DNA from: Pseudoclavibacter sp. CFCC 11306
GTDB taxonomy: Bacteria; Actinomycetota; Actinomycetes; Actinomycetales; Microbacteriaceae
Reading direction: 5' to 3'
Assembly: GCF_008831235.1 (NCBI RefSeq)
Contig: NZ_WBKF01000002.1
Coordinates: forward strand, 1-64,000
DNA length: 64,000 nucleotides
Shown here: positions 9,061 through 20,421 of the stretch, piece after piece
How the letters are laid out: every line of letters begins with the position of its first letter
Numbering within the stretch: position 1 is the first letter of the stretch
Translations under genes and position numbers: made by a program
The notes under the pieces: generated by a model
Database searches by the model: none
What the model saw: the letters and a program-made list of their open reading frames with translations, nothing else
Told to the model about the DNA's origin: nothing

Positions 9061-11088
9061 CTACTTCTGCTTGTGCCCGGGCTCTGTAACTGCATTACGT
9101 TCAAAGGTCTCTTCCCACGCGTGAACAGAGGTGAAGGCGTGATGCTCACGGGCGTACTGTTCCGACAGCTCATCCCAGCGCCCCACTAGCTCTCTGTGCA
9201 GTTTGACGGACAGCGCCAAGAGCCGACGGAACGTTTCCGGATCACGACGATACACACTGGCACCGTTACCGTCAGAGGCTGACACCAGCGAGCTGTCACT
9301 GGCAGCGATGCGCCACCATTTTGCATCTGCAGCAGAGATTCGGCTCTCTGGATGGCTGGTGCTGGGCTTTCCCTTCACCAGATTCTTGAGCATGGCAGAC
9401 CCAGCCATGCTCAGCCACTCCATACGATTCTTCGGGTCTCCAGTTGTGCGCCCTCGGCGCGCAGGTCGATCTTGGCTGACCTCGGGATAATCTGAGACAT
9501 GCTTGATGAGCTGGCCGTCAGAGTACTTCTGTCGCAGCTTTCTGGCATCGGCTGCTCTGTGGCCGATCGTCTCGTGGAGATGCTGCGGGCCTTTCAGAAG
9601 ATCCTGCAGGGCAAGGATGCGCAGGGCGACCGCAGAGTACTGTTGCGCCAACAGATGCTTCACATCAGTTGCGAAGCTCTCTGCAGGCAGCGAGCCTCCA
9701 TGTTTGTAGCGGGAGTAGACCATGGCTGCGACCCACCTATTGCGCTGGTGGAAGTACGCTTGCCAGTCCAGCCGGTCGTCCTTCTCCACGAAGGGCATAT
9801 GCCAGACGCCGACACCAGGCAGGGTCACCGTCGAAAATCCTTGTCGATCTGCACGCACGCCGTACTCGACATCGTCCCACTTGATGAACACCGGCAGAGA
9901 AAGGCCGATCTCACGGATGACGTCAGTGGGGATCAGACACATCCACCAGCCGTTGTATCCAACGTCGATGCGTCGGTGAAGACCCGGCGTAGTGCGCAGA
10001 TCGTTCTGAGCGAAGTCGAAGTCGACGAGGTCTTCATTCACAGGACCATAACGGAATGGGTACTCTTTGACGTACTCTCCGAAGTTCTGCACCTTTGACT
10101 TCTCGTACAGGTTCAGCATGTGGCCACCGACCAGGGTCGGCTTCCGGCAGTAGTCAGCGAACGCTACAGCACGAAGAACCGCGGCAGGCTCGATCAGGAT
10201 ATCGTCGTCGAGGAGAATGACGTAGTCAGCTTTTGACCGCTCGCCTTCGTACATTCCTCGAGCGAATCCGCCTGAACCGCCCAAGTTGCCCTGTCGAATG
10301 AGCGCGAACTGATCACCCAGTGCTTTCTGCGCCGAGTCGTAGCCAGAAGCCTCCTGCACAAGATCAGTTCCCTGGTCGACAATGGTCAGACGAGTCAGAC
10401 GGTCGTGCAACGAGGTCTCGCTGGCGAAGCGTTGCATCTGCGTCACGCAGTCATCGGGGCGGTTGTAGGTCGTGATAGATGCAGCAAACGTTCCCGGGTG
10501 ATCTAGGCGACGGCATGACGAATCGACCTGCCACTCGGCCTCGATCAACTTGGAATCAAGTTCGTTAGCAACCAGTTCGTACCAAAGCCAGCCGCCGTCA
10601 CCAAAGTTCTTCAGAGGCAGCTCGAACGTGGTCTCTCCCTGCGCGGAGAGCGCACCTCCGATACGGTTGAACGTTCCTCGCGAAGTCGACCGGTACACAT
10701 CGATACGAATGTCACCGCTGACCACAATCTTGAGCCGGACGGCAGGCACATCGGTCCACTGCACCCAGTAAGCCGCAGGAAACGCATTAAAGAAGGTGGC
10801 AAATGAGACACGCTGTCCGACTGGGAGCAATGCGGAGTAACGAGCCCGGTCAGAAAGCTGGGGATTGCCGTCTTTGACCTTGGCCCCGACCGCGACACTT
10901 CCCGAATCGGTCGTACGGCGAAGTCCAGAAAGCCTTTCGGCATCCTGCGTCTGCATTCCGGATCCGCTGAGCGCCTCGCCCCATGCAATGTATAGAGGCT
11001 CGACCAGCGGGTCAACGTCGATCGGAAAGACAGTCTTCTGAACAGTCTCCCATTTTGTATTGGTCTCAGTCCCAGTAGTTTTACTCAT
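9061..11088 (-). CDS. GlfT2-like galactofuranosyltransferase
   Basis: Predicted polymerising galactofuranosyltransferase using UDP-galactofuranose. The 675-residue protein matches the layout of GlfT2 (about 640 aa): an N-terminal beta-rich domain (residues 1-195), a GT-A domain from about 200 (ASITTYNRPDDC), the metal-binding triad DDD at 294-296 (ILLDDDILIE), the WDDVEYG motif at 404-410 and the catalytic-region histidine at 430 (GVGVWHMPF). A helical C-terminal part follows. UDP-galactopyranose mutase, which makes the donor, lies directly upstream on the same strand. No mycolate or arabinan genes are seen in the window, so the product is more likely a galactan-type wall polymer than arabinogalactan. 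Confidence 0.88.
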   Translation of the reverse strand: MSKTTGTETNTKWETVQKTVFPIDVDPLVEPLYIAWGEALSGSGMQTQDAERLSGLRRTTDSGSVAVGAKVKDGNPQLSDRARYSALLPVGQRVSFATFFNAFPAAYWVQWTDVPAVRLKIVVSGDIRIDVYRSTSRGTFNRIGGALSAQGETTFELPLKNFGDGGWLWYELVANELDSKLIEAEWQVDSSCRRLDHPGTFAASITTYNRPDDCVTQMQRFASETSLHDRLTRLTIVDQGTDLVQEASGYDSAQKALGDQFALIRQGNLGGSGGFARGMYEGERSKADYVILLDDDILIEPAAVLRAVAFADYCRKPTLVGGHMLNLYEKSKVQNFGEYVKEYPFRYGPVNEDLVDFDFAQNDLRTTPGLHRRIDVGYNGWWMCLIPTDVIREIGLSLPVFIKWDDVEYGVRADRQGFSTVTLPGVGVWHMPFVEKDDRLDWQAYFHQRNRWVAAMVYSRYKHGGSLPAESFATDVKHLLAQQYSAVALRILALQDLLKGPQHLHETIGHRAADARKLRQKYSDGQLIKHVSDYPEVSQDRPARRGRTTGDPKNRMEWLSMAGSAMLKNLVKGKPSTSHPESRISAADAKWWRIAASDSSLVSASDGNGASVYRRDPETFRRLLALSVKLHRELVGRWDELSEQYAREHHAFTSVHAWEETFERNAVTEPGHKQK

Positions 11089-11115
11089 TGCATACCGCTC
11101 TCTGTTGGTGTCGAC

Positions 11116-12432
<1,317 letters not shown>

Positions 12433-12434
12433 TC

Positions 12435-14627
12435 ATGCCCCGCTCACCCCTGGAAGAGGCCGTCCCGAAGCCGCATTACCGCAAGGACGTTCAAGGGCTC
12501 CGGGCGGTGGCAGCACTGCTTGTCGCCGTCTATCACATCTGGTTTCACAGGGTATCCGGGGCAGTCGACCTCTTCTTCTTCATTTCTGCGTTCTTCATGA
12601 CGACCTCGCTGCTGCGACGGTTTGCCACCCAAGAGACACGGCCCGCCAAAGAAATCCGTCGTTTCTGGGGCAGTCTCATGAAGCGTATGCTGCCGCAGGC
12701 ATGGGCAGTCTTGGTCTTCACCCTCGTTGCGGCTTGGGCCATCACCCCGATGACGTGGTGGAGACAGCTCATCGATGAGTTCGTCGGTGCGGCAACTTTC
12801 ACGGTCAACTGGGTGCTCGCCGCCAATGGAACTGACTATCTACACGCCGGCGACATCGTCAGCCCTGTGCAGCACTATTGGGCAATGGCTGTGCAGTTGC
12901 AGGTCTATCTCGTCTGGCCATTGCTCATCTGGGCCTTCGTGTGGCTGGCACGAAAGCTGAAGCGCAACGCGACTGCCATGACTGCTGTAGGGCTGGCAGT
13001 CGTCGGAGTCTCATCCCTGGCCTATTCGATCTATCTCACGGGCCAGAATCAGCCCGTTGCCTATTACGACACGTTCACGCGAGTGTGGGAATTCGCAGCT
13101 GGTGCTCTGTTCGCCATCGCCCTGCAGCACATCCGACTTCCTCGGATGCTGCGGTTCCTCGCCGGGTGGGTGGGCTTGCTTGGGCTGCTGTGCTTTGGCA
13201 TGGTGTTGAACGTTTCAGCCAGCTTCCCGGGGATCGTCGCCGCGGTGCCGCTCACGTTTGCTGCACTGATCTTCCTCGCGGATGACACCGGCAGCCGATT
13301 CGGAACCGATCGACTGCTTGCATCTCGGCCTCTCGTCTGGCTGGGAAGCATCAGCTACGGCATCTACCTCTGGCATTGGCCGCTGATGAACCTGTGGCTG
13401 GCTCACAATGACCAGGCTCAGCTGACTCTTCCGCAGGGCGTGGTCGTCGTCGAGCTTGCCATCGTGCTTGCCTGGCTCACGACCCGGTTCATCGAAGCGC
13501 CGATCAGGCACTCTTCTGTTGCGAAACCGACTCAGGTCGCAAACGGCCAGACCCGTGCGGGTGACCATCCACGTCGAAAACTCAAACTTCTGACTCCATC
13601 ACGGTTTCGCCTCGCCGCATTGGGACTCACACTGGTCCTCGCCATCACCACTTGGGCTGGTAGCGTCAGCCATCTGACGAAGAAGAGTGACGGCACGCAG
13701 AATCCCGGTGCGGCCGCTCTCACAGCCGGCTATGACGGCCCGCAGATTTTCACGCGCCTCTCGCCTTCACTCACCACGCTGACCACACAGTGGCCTGAGG
13801 CAATCGGGGAATGCTCACGCGCAGCTGGGACCGACAACGGTCAAGACTGCCGAAACTCTGTCAGCGCTGCCCAAAGTACGCTGCGCATCGCTGCGGTGGG
13901 CGACTCCCACACCGCCACGTGGATGACTGCGCTGGCCCCACAGGCCGAGGCGCAAGGCTGGGCACTGCGTCAGCTGCACATGGACATGTGCCCGTTCGAG
14001 CGAGATGGCGACGCGAAGCTCGACCCCAGCGACACCGCCAGCGTGTTCAACTGCGCTCGCATGAATGACTACCGCATGTCCGCTCTCACCGAGCAACGAC
14101 CGGACGTCGTCTTCACCAGCGCGAATCTGTCACAGCCAGACAGCCCGGCCTTCGTCTTGGGGCACTCATTTGCAGACACTGTGAAATCCCTCACCGCTCA
14201 GGGTATCGCGGTCATCATGGTTCGAGACACCCCTCGATACGTGGTGTCACAGAACGACTGCGCTGCACGGCTCGCCAAGACGCCTGACCTCGCCTCCACT
14301 GCATGCACAACCGACCGCAGTCTCGTGCTCGACAGTCGGCCCTTCGACGAACTGCTCCCCAAAGAGCTCACCGACGATCCTCTGGTTGCGACAATGGATC
14401 TTTCCAGCGAGTTCTGCCCAGAGAACAGCTGCCCTGCGGCTATAGGCGGAGTTGTCACCTACATCGACAACAACCATCCGACGCGTCAGTACATCGCCAG
14501 CCTCAGCAGCTCGTTCGACGACCAGTTCACCAGCGCGCTTCATGAGCTCTTTCCAGATCGAGATGTCACATCCGACGCCAGCAACAGCTCTCTTGGCCAC
14601 GACGAGCCCCTCCTGACTGCCACCTGA
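12435..14627 (+). CDS. Acyltransferase-3 / SGNH fusion O-acyltransferase (copy 1)
   Basis: OafA-type membrane O-acetyltransferase that probably acetylates the surface glycan. Residues 15-350 form the acyltransferase-3 domain (about ten membrane segments, starting YRKDVQGLRAVAALLVAVYH; the conserved His of AVYHIWFH is present). Residues from about 385 are an extracytoplasmic SGNH domain with GDSHTATW (nucleophile Ser) and DNNHPTRQY (catalytic His). The 730-residue length is typical of the fused type. It is a close paralogue of the next gene but has a more AT-rich third codon position. TAGAAT (12421-12426) lies 8 nt before the ATG. It is divergent from glf across 170 nt. Confidence 0.88.
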   Translation: MPRSPLEEAVPKPHYRKDVQGLRAVAALLVAVYHIWFHRVSGAVDLFFFISAFFMTTSLLRRFATQETRPAKEIRRFWGSLMKRMLPQAWAVLVFTLVAAWAITPMTWWRQLIDEFVGAATFTVNWVLAANGTDYLHAGDIVSPVQHYWAMAVQLQVYLVWPLLIWAFVWLARKLKRNATAMTAVGLAVVGVSSLAYSIYLTGQNQPVAYYDTFTRVWEFAAGALFAIALQHIRLPRMLRFLAGWVGLLGLLCFGMVLNVSASFPGIVAAVPLTFAALIFLADDTGSRFGTDRLLASRPLVWLGSISYGIYLWHWPLMNLWLAHNDQAQLTLPQGVVVVELAIVLAWLTTRFIEAPIRHSSVAKPTQVANGQTRAGDHPRRKLKLLTPSRFRLAALGLTLVLAITTWAGSVSHLTKKSDGTQNPGAAALTAGYDGPQIFTRLSPSLTTLTTQWPEAIGECSRAAGTDNGQDCRNSVSAAQSTLRIAAVGDSHTATWMTALAPQAEAQGWALRQLHMDMCPFERDGDAKLDPSDTASVFNCARMNDYRMSALTEQRPDVVFTSANLSQPDSPAFVLGHSFADTVKSLTAQGIAVIMVRDTPRYVVSQNDCAARLAKTPDLASTACTTDRSLVLDSRPFDELLPKELTDDPLVATMDLSSEFCPENSCPAAIGGVVTYIDNNHPTRQYIASLSSSFDDQFTSALHELFPDRDVTSDASNSSLGHDEPLLTAT

Positions 14628-14640
14628 GACTCAGATGCCC

Positions 14641-14665
14641 CATCGTCTAACCTGTACAGACGATG
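14641..14665 (+). promoter_or_regulatory. Inverted repeat over the start codon of acyltransferase copy 2
   Basis: CATCGTCT (14641-14648) and AGACGATG (14658-14665) form a perfect 8-bp inverted repeat with a 9-nt loop, and the ATG at 14663 lies in the right arm. It could be an operator or an mRNA hairpin that hides the start codon. The effect is inference. Confidence 0.4.
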
Positions 14666-16858
14666 AACTCCAAGCAAACGAACGGATACAGAACCGACAT
14701 CCAGGGCCTGCGCGCACTCGCCGCCCTGCTGGTCGCCGCATATCACATCTGGTTTCACCGGGTCTCAGGCGCCGTCGACCTGTTCTTCTTCATCTCGGCG
14801 TTCTTCATGACGGCGTCGCTGCTACGCCGCTTCACCACCGCCACGCCTCGCGAGGGCCTGCGCGAGCTGCGTCGGTTCTGGGGCGACCAGTTCAAACGCC
14901 TGCTGCCCCAGGCCTGGACGGTGCTCGCCTTCACCGCGATCGCCAGCATTCTGATCACCCCGATGGCCTGGTGGCGACAGATCGTCGACGAGCTCACCTC
15001 GGCGGCGATGTTCACCGTCAACTGGGTGCTCGCCGCGAACAACGTCTCGTACATCCACAACGACGACATCGCGAGCCCCGTGCAGCACTACTGGGCCATG
15101 GCCGTGCAGATGCAGGTCTTTCTCGCCTGGCCGCTGCTGATCGGCCTCGCTGTGGTCGTCGCACGCCTGCTGCATCGCAGTCCCAAGAGGTTCGTCGCCG
15201 TGGCCCTGCTTCTCGTCGGCACCGCCTCGCTGGTGTACTCGATCGTCACGACGGGCACGCGCCAGCCCTTCGCCTACTACGACTCGCTGGCCCGCGTCTG
15301 GGAGTTCGCCGCCGGCGGCCTGTTCGCCATGGTTCTCCCCCACCTGCGCGTCGCGCGCCCGCTCCGACTGGCAGCCGGCTGGGCGGGCGTGATCGGCCTG
15401 TTGGTCTTCGGTCAGATTGCGGATGTCTCCTCGAGTTTTCCTGGAGCCATCGCCGCGGTGCCGCTCGCCTTCGCCGCCCTGATCTTCGTCTCGAACAAGA
15501 CCGGTCGCGTTCCCGGCGCCTCGAGCCCCTTCGGCACCGACCGTCTGCTCTCGACCAGGCCGCTCACCTGGCTCGGCGGCATCTCCTACGGCATCTACCT
15601 CTGGCACTGGCCGCTCATGACGCTCTGGCAGGCGAACACCCGTTCCACCGAGCTCAGCGCGTGGCAGGGCGTCGTGGTCATCGCCGCTGCGATCGGCCTC
15701 GCCTGGCTGACGACGACCTTCATCGAGAAGCCGGTTCGCGCCCCGCGCCAGCCAGCGGCGAGCGCGGCAGCACGTGTGCCGTTTCTCACACGGCATCCTC
15801 ACATCGCCCGTGCGCTTCGTGCCAGCCGCCGCCCCGCCATCCGGGTCGTGGGCATCGCCGCCGTACTGGGCATGGTGGTCGTCGGCTGGCAGGCCGACAT
15901 CAACCGCATCACCGGGCGCAGTGCGAACGCCGACAATCCCGGCGCCAGCATCCTCACCGCCGACTACCAAGGGCCCCAGCTGTTCACCACGCTGCAGCCT
16001 GCCGTCACCGGGCTCGACAACGAGTGGGCAGACTGGTCATCACAGTGCGACCCGCTCGACGCACACGGCAGCGAGCTGATCACCTGCGTGAACCAGCCGG
16101 CCAATGACCCGACCATGGCCGATGACGACACCGACCCGACGACGCTGCCGCATCGCACGATCTTCGTGGCCGGCGACTCGCACATCGACACCTGGATGAC
16201 CCTGCTCGCCCCGCTCGCCGACCGCAACAACTGGACGCTGCGCACGTTCATTCTCGGCGGCTGCCCGGTGCAGTCAGAGGGAACCGGCAAATACTGGCCC
16301 GATGAGACGCAGCGCATCGCTGACTGCCAGGCCATGAACGACACCATGCTCGATGCCGTCGCGACCGAGCACCCCGATGCCGTGTTCACCGTCGGCAACG
16401 TGTCGGTCGCCGACTCGCCTGACATCCATTTCGAGGATGCTCTGGTGACGCAGGTGCAGCGCATCACGCAGCTGGGCACTCCGGTCGTGCTCATGCGCGA
16501 CAACCCACGCTTCTCGACGGCGCCGAGTCTCTGCGTCTCTCAGGCGCAGGACACGATTCTGGCGGTCGACCAGTGCGCGACGCCGCGCGACCAGGTGCTC
16601 GCCGACGTCGATCTCGCCGACGTGCTGCCGCAGCCCCTGGCCGACGACCCCGGCGTGCTCACGCTCGATCTCGCGCACCTGTTCTGCACAGCCGACAGCT
16701 GCCCGCCGGCGATCGGCGGCCGGCTGATCTACATCGATGACAATCACCCCACACGCAGCTACGTGCAGACGCTCGAGCAATGGTTCGATCCGGCGTTTGC
16801 CGGCGTACTAGATCAGGCCGTGCAGCACCGTCAGGAGATCGCGCACTTGTCGGCATGA
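14663..16858 (+). CDS. Acyltransferase-3 / SGNH fusion O-acyltransferase (copy 2)
   Basis: Second OafA-type O-acetyltransferase, 731 residues, aligned throughout with the preceding gene (both have the YHIWFHRVSGAVDLFFF stretch and the YGIYLWHWPL motif). The SGNH domain has GDSHIDTW and DDNHPTRSY. The two copies lie 35 nt apart on one strand, so they probably arose by tandem duplication. This copy is clearly GC-richer at third positions, implying an old duplication or separate transfer. Two copies may acetylate different sugar positions. No Shine-Dalgarno is evident. Confidence 0.88.
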   Translation: MNSKQTNGYRTDIQGLRALAALLVAAYHIWFHRVSGAVDLFFFISAFFMTASLLRRFTTATPREGLRELRRFWGDQFKRLLPQAWTVLAFTAIASILITPMAWWRQIVDELTSAAMFTVNWVLAANNVSYIHNDDIASPVQHYWAMAVQMQVFLAWPLLIGLAVVVARLLHRSPKRFVAVALLLVGTASLVYSIVTTGTRQPFAYYDSLARVWEFAAGGLFAMVLPHLRVARPLRLAAGWAGVIGLLVFGQIADVSSSFPGAIAAVPLAFAALIFVSNKTGRVPGASSPFGTDRLLSTRPLTWLGGISYGIYLWHWPLMTLWQANTRSTELSAWQGVVVIAAAIGLAWLTTTFIEKPVRAPRQPAASAAARVPFLTRHPHIARALRASRRPAIRVVGIAAVLGMVVVGWQADINRITGRSANADNPGASILTADYQGPQLFTTLQPAVTGLDNEWADWSSQCDPLDAHGSELITCVNQPANDPTMADDDTDPTTLPHRTIFVAGDSHIDTWMTLLAPLADRNNWTLRTFILGGCPVQSEGTGKYWPDETQRIADCQAMNDTMLDAVATEHPDAVFTVGNVSVADSPDIHFEDALVTQVQRITQLGTPVVLMRDNPRFSTAPSLCVSQAQDTILAVDQCATPRDQVLADVDLADVLPQPLADDPGVLTLDLAHLFCTADSCPPAIGGRLIYIDDNHPTRSYVQTLEQWFDPAFAGVLDQAVQHRQEIAHLSA

Positions 16859-16872
16859 GGGGGTGCCCCCTA

Positions 16873-16888
16873 TGTTTCACGTGAAACG
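16873..16888. promoter_or_regulatory. parS site (core exact)
   Basis: The 14-bp core GTTTCACGTGAAAC (16874-16887), the ParB-binding parS palindrome, lies in the 46-nt gap between convergent genes. The outer bases are T and G, so 15 of 16 positions match the consensus TGTTTCACGTGAAACA. Confidence 0.85.
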
Positions 16889-16904
16889 TTGATTCCTCTG
16901 CGGC

Positions 16905-17657
16905 TCACCCGATCAAAGGTTTCAACGCAGTCTGCTCCTCGTCGGTCAGCACCTGTTCGTAGTACCGAAAGATGTTCCCGGTCATCAGTCGACGGGACTC
17001 AGTGGGGTCTCCCTGCCTGATCGCCTCAAGCAGACGCCCTGCGTCTTTGGCTGACTGCTGCACCACGCGTTGACGGTCACCGGGCTCGTTGAGTCGGCTC
17101 TGCGCGATATGCGTGAGCGCGTCGCTCAAGGCCGCACCGCTCACTTCGATGAGACGGTTCTTGGCGGCGGCCCGAATCGCCTGATGAAAGCGTTTGAGCC
17201 ACGGCCCGAAGGCCTCGGGGCCGACCTGACCTGATTCGAGAAGCCGATGGATCTCATCAGTCACTCGTGCGATCTCGGCGATCGCCTCGTCATCGTGATG
17301 TGCGGCAGCAAGCAGGGCGGCCTCACCGTCGATGATGAAACGAAACTGCAGCAGCTCGACTCTGGTGGTGCCGGCCTGCGAAGCCATTCTCTGCAGCGGC
17401 CCGTCGAGCACCTCGGCGGTGAACGGCATCACCACAGGACCACGAGGGTCACCTGGCCGAGAGTCGACCAGACCCGTCGCGTGCAGCACCCGCATGGCCT
17501 CACGAACCGTCGATCGGCTGACTGAGAAGGTCTCGACGAGTTTGCGCTCGCCGGGAAGCCGATCGCCGGCCTGCAGCTCGCCCGAGATCACCGCCTGTTC
17601 GATCTGCTCGACGATCTGCTCATACGCGTTCACTCGTCGAACCGGGCTGAACTCCAT
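16905..17657 (-). CDS. GntR family regulator, FadR subfamily
   Basis: A 250-residue DNA-binding regulator. Residues 8-75 form the winged helix-turn-helix (LPGERKLVETFSVSRSTVREAMRVLHATGLV). Residues 95-235 form an all-helical FCD effector domain in which several His/Asp/Arg residues could hold a metal or acidic ligand. It is the last gene of the amidase-ABC cluster on the minus strand and probably controls it. GACCAGT-containing repeats at 17759-17773 and 24598-24612 are candidate operators. GAGGAG lies 5 nt before the ATG. Confidence 0.85.
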   Translation of the reverse strand: MEFSPVRRVNAYEQIVEQIEQAVISGELQAGDRLPGERKLVETFSVSRSTVREAMRVLHATGLVDSRPGDPRGPVVMPFTAEVLDGPLQRMASQAGTTRVELLQFRFIIDGEAALLAAAHHDDEAIAEIARVTDEIHRLLESGQVGPEAFGPWLKRFHQAIRAAAKNRLIEVSGAALSDALTHIAQSRLNEPGDRQRVVQQSAKDAGRLLEAIRQGDPTESRRLMTGNIFRYYEQVLTDEEQTALKPLIG

Positions 17658-17758
17658 GCTGTCTCCTCACATCGGTGCGGCCTCCCAGCCGGCGTGGGCA
17701 TCTGTGGTGCTGCAGCTCTCCTCCGACGACAAGGCAGAGTGAGAGAACAGCAGCCAGA

Positions 17759-17773
17759 GCTGGCCCGACCAGT
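17759..17773. promoter_or_regulatory. Candidate GntR operator
   Basis: GCTGGCC (17759-17765), C, GACCAGT (17767-17773) is an imperfect inverted repeat sharing GACCAGTAG with the repeat upstream of the amidase gene. It lies between the transporter ATPase gene and the regulator gene. Confidence 0.3.
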
Positions 17774-17806
17774 AGTCTACGCGTTCGCCGACGACGGCAC
17801 CCGGCC

Positions 17807-19558
17807 TCAGCTGGCGGCGCGATCCAGGCTCGGAATGGCCTCCAGCAGACGCTCTGTGTAGTCATGCTTCGGCGCGTCGAACACGGCGTCGACGGGGCCG
17901 GCCTCGACGATCTGCCCCGCTCGCATCACGGCAACCGTCTCACACGAGTGGCGCACGACATGCAGATCATGCGACACGAAGACCATGGTCAGGTTCTCTT
18001 CGTGCACCAACTCGTCGAGCAGGTTCAGCACCTCGGCCCGCACCGACACGTCCAACGCCGATACCGCCTCATCGGCGATCAGCACCTTCGGCTTCATGAT
18101 CAGGGCCCGAGCGATGGCGATGCGCTGTCGCTGACCGCCTGAGAACTGATGCGGAAAGCGATCAGCCGCCTCTGCGGCCAGCCCTACGCGTTTCAGCAGG
18201 GCGACGACCCGGTCGCGGCGCTCCTCGGTCGAGACTCCGCGCAGCCCCTCTGAGACGATGTCGAGCACGCGCATCTTGGGGTCGAGCGACCCCATTGGGT
18301 CTTGAAAGACGATCTGCACTGACTCACGCAGCCATCGCAGACGTGACTCTCTCGTCGATTCGATCTGATTGCCCAGAATCGACACCTCGCCAGACGTGGC
18401 GTTGTCGAGCCCCGTGAGCAGACGCAGCAGCGTCGACTTTCCACAGCCAGACTCACCGACGATGCCGAACCGCTCGCCTCGCCGCACATCGAAAGAGATG
18501 CCGCGCAGCGCTTCAACCGTTCGTTTGCGCCCCAGAGGGCCGCTCGAGGTTCGATAGGTCTTCACCAGATCGCGCACCCACAGAATCGGCTCGGGCTCTG
18601 ATGCGGCAACGGCGTTGAAGACCTCGCCGGTCGCCGCTTCGTCAGAGGGTTCGAGCCAGGTGTGTGCGGCCGGTGTCAGCTGCGGCCCGGTCGTGCTCGA
18701 ATCTCTGACAGCGGCCGGCACCTGGGCGGCGCGGTCACGAGCCTGCGAGAGATCGACCACTGTGGCGAGACGCCCGTCTGCACGTGTGCGGAGCTGTGAC
18801 GCCGCCAGCAGCGCGCGCGTGTAGTGATGCTGAGGCTGGGTGAACACCCGATCGATCGGCCCGGTCTCGACGACGTCTCCTCGCTGCATGATGACGACGC
18901 GATCGCAGAGCGACGCAACGACGCCCAAGTCGTGAGTGATGAACAGCAGCGAGGCGTCATGCTGCCGTACCTGTCGACGCATCAGCTCCAGCACCTGTGC
19001 CTGCACCGTCGCATCGAGCGCCGTCGTCGGCTCGTCGGCCAGAAGCAGATCGGGGCGATTCGCCATCGCCATCGCCAGCATCACGCGCTGGCGCTGTCCG
19101 CCGGACAGTTCGTGAGGGAACGCGGTCGCGGCGCGCGCAGGGTCTGGCAGCTGCACCTCGTCGAGAAGCTCGACCGCTCGGCTTCTGCACGCCGTGCGTG
19201 GCAGAGACGAGTGGAGACCGATGATCTCGGCGACCTGATCGCCGACTTTCATCAGCGGGTTGAGCGCGGTCATGGGCTCCTGAAAGACCATCGAGAGATG
19301 ATCTCCACGCACCTTCGACCACTCCCCCTCGTCCAGCTGCGACAGGTCTCCGACGCCGTCAAGCGCGATCGTGCCAGTCGAGGTCAGCGGATCGGGCAGC
19401 AGCCCGATGATCGACAGGCAGGTCAGCGACTTGCCTGATCCCGACTCTCCGATCAGGCCGATGCGCTCGCCGCGCTGAATCGTCAGATCCAGCCCGTGTA
19501 CCAGCTCTTTGCGACCGGCGTTGACACGCAGCCCGTCTATCGTCAACAGGGTGTTCAT
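17807..19558 (-). CDS. Dipeptide/oligopeptide ABC transporter ATPase, fused DppD-DppF type
   Basis: ATP-binding subunit with two complete nucleotide-binding domains in one 583-residue chain. Domain 1 (residues 5-260) has [23 protein letters not shown] and [12 protein letters not shown]; domain 2 (residues 325-575) has [23 protein letters not shown] and [11 protein letters not shown]. This fused arrangement is common in actinobacterial peptide-type importers. It starts with ATG overlapping the permease stop (ATGA), with GGAGG 7 nt upstream. The transported solute is unknown; the cluster's amidase suggests a peptide or amide. Confidence 0.93.
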   Translation of the reverse strand: MNTLLTIDGLRVNAGRKELVHGLDLTIQRGERIGLIGESGSGKSLTCLSIIGLLPDPLTSTGTIALDGVGDLSQLDEGEWSKVRGDHLSMVFQEPMTALNPLMKVGDQVAEIIGLHSSLPRTACRSRAVELLDEVQLPDPARAATAFPHELSGGQRQRVMLAMAMANRPDLLLADEPTTALDATVQAQVLELMRRQVRQHDASLLFITHDLGVVASLCDRVVIMQRGDVVETGPIDRVFTQPQHHYTRALLAASQLRTRADGRLATVVDLSQARDRAAQVPAAVRDSSTTGPQLTPAAHTWLEPSDEAATGEVFNAVAASEPEPILWVRDLVKTYRTSSGPLGRKRTVEALRGISFDVRRGERFGIVGESGCGKSTLLRLLTGLDNATSGEVSILGNQIESTRESRLRWLRESVQIVFQDPMGSLDPKMRVLDIVSEGLRGVSTEERRDRVVALLKRVGLAAEAADRFPHQFSGGQRQRIAIARALIMKPKVLIADEAVSALDVSVRAEVLNLLDELVHEENLTMVFVSHDLHVVRHSCETVAVMRAGQIVEAGPVDAVFDAPKHDYTERLLEAIPSLDRAAS

Positions 19559-20421
19559 CGTGTTGCCTCCATTCGCGGGTCAAAACGATCTCGCAGGCCA
19601 TCGCCCAGCAGGTTGAAGCCCAGCACAGTCACCGCGATGGCGAGACCGGGCCAGACGAGAGTGAGCGGCTGCACGTAGAGAAAGCTCTGAGCCTCCTGCA
19701 GCATGCGCCCCCACGAAGGTGTCGGGGCCGGTGTGCCGGCACCAAGGTATGACAGCGCTGCCTCGGCCAGAATGGCCACAGCGAATCCGACTGAAGCCTG
19801 CACGATGAGCATGCCCCGGATGTTGGGCAGCACGTGCCGGAAGGCGCTGAAGATCGGGCCACGACCCGCCGCACGAGCGGCCATCGAGTATTCGCGACTC
19901 AGCACCTGCAGGGTTCCGGAGCGCACGAGCCGGGCGACACCCGGTGCCGCACCGATGCCCAGGGCGATCATGGCCACTGTCGTGCTGCCACCGAACACGG
20001 CGGCCAGAATGATGGCGAGCAGCAGCGGAGGGAATGCCTGAACGATGTCGTTCCACCGCATCATGACGCCGCCGATACGTTTGCCTGACATCGCCGAGGT
20101 GATGCCGAAAGGCACTCCCAGCACGAGAGAGATGCAGACCGTCACCGCCCCGACCATCAGCGGCGGTCGAGCGCCGGCCATGATCTGACTGGCGATGTCT
20201 CGGCCGAGACCGTCGGTTCCGAGCAGATGAACGGCGCTCGGCCCTTCCAGACGATGGGTGGGGTCTGTCGCCAGTGGATCCATCGGAGTCCATACCAGCG
20301 AGACCAGTGCGAGCAGCACCATCAGCGCCACCAGGATGGCACCGACGATCAGCGAGCCGTTCAGCCGCGAACTCTGTCGGCGCACCGCGGCCAGAGAGAG
20401 AGCTACGGTATTGACACTCAT
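19555..20421 (-). CDS. Dipeptide-type ABC transporter permease (DppC-like)
   Basis: Inner permease subunit, 288 residues, with an N-terminal membrane segment, the DppC-typical HLLGTDGLGRDIASQIMAGAR region and five further membrane segments. The permease EAA-type loop (AARAAGRGPIFSAFRHVLPN) contacts the ATPase. ATGA overlaps join it to the DppB-like gene before it and the ATPase gene after it. AGGAG lies 6 nt upstream of the ATG. Confidence 0.92.
   Translation of the reverse strand: MSVNTVALSLAAVRRQSSRLNGSLIVGAILVALMVLLALVSLVWTPMDPLATDPTHRLEGPSAVHLLGTDGLGRDIASQIMAGARPPLMVGAVTVCISLVLGVPFGITSAMSGKRIGGVMMRWNDIVQAFPPLLLAIILAAVFGGSTTVAMIALGIGAAPGVARLVRSGTLQVLSREYSMAARAAGRGPIFSAFRHVLPNIRGMLIVQASVGFAVAILAEAALSYLGAGTPAPTPSWGRMLQEAQSFLYVQPLTLVWPGLAIAVTVLGFNLLGDGLRDRFDPRMEATR

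Noticed and set aside
14822-15970. A 382-codon open frame antisense to acyltransferase copy 2
   Set aside because: The translation is Asp/Gly/His/Arg-rich without hydrophobic core or motif, typical of antisense reading in high-GC genes.
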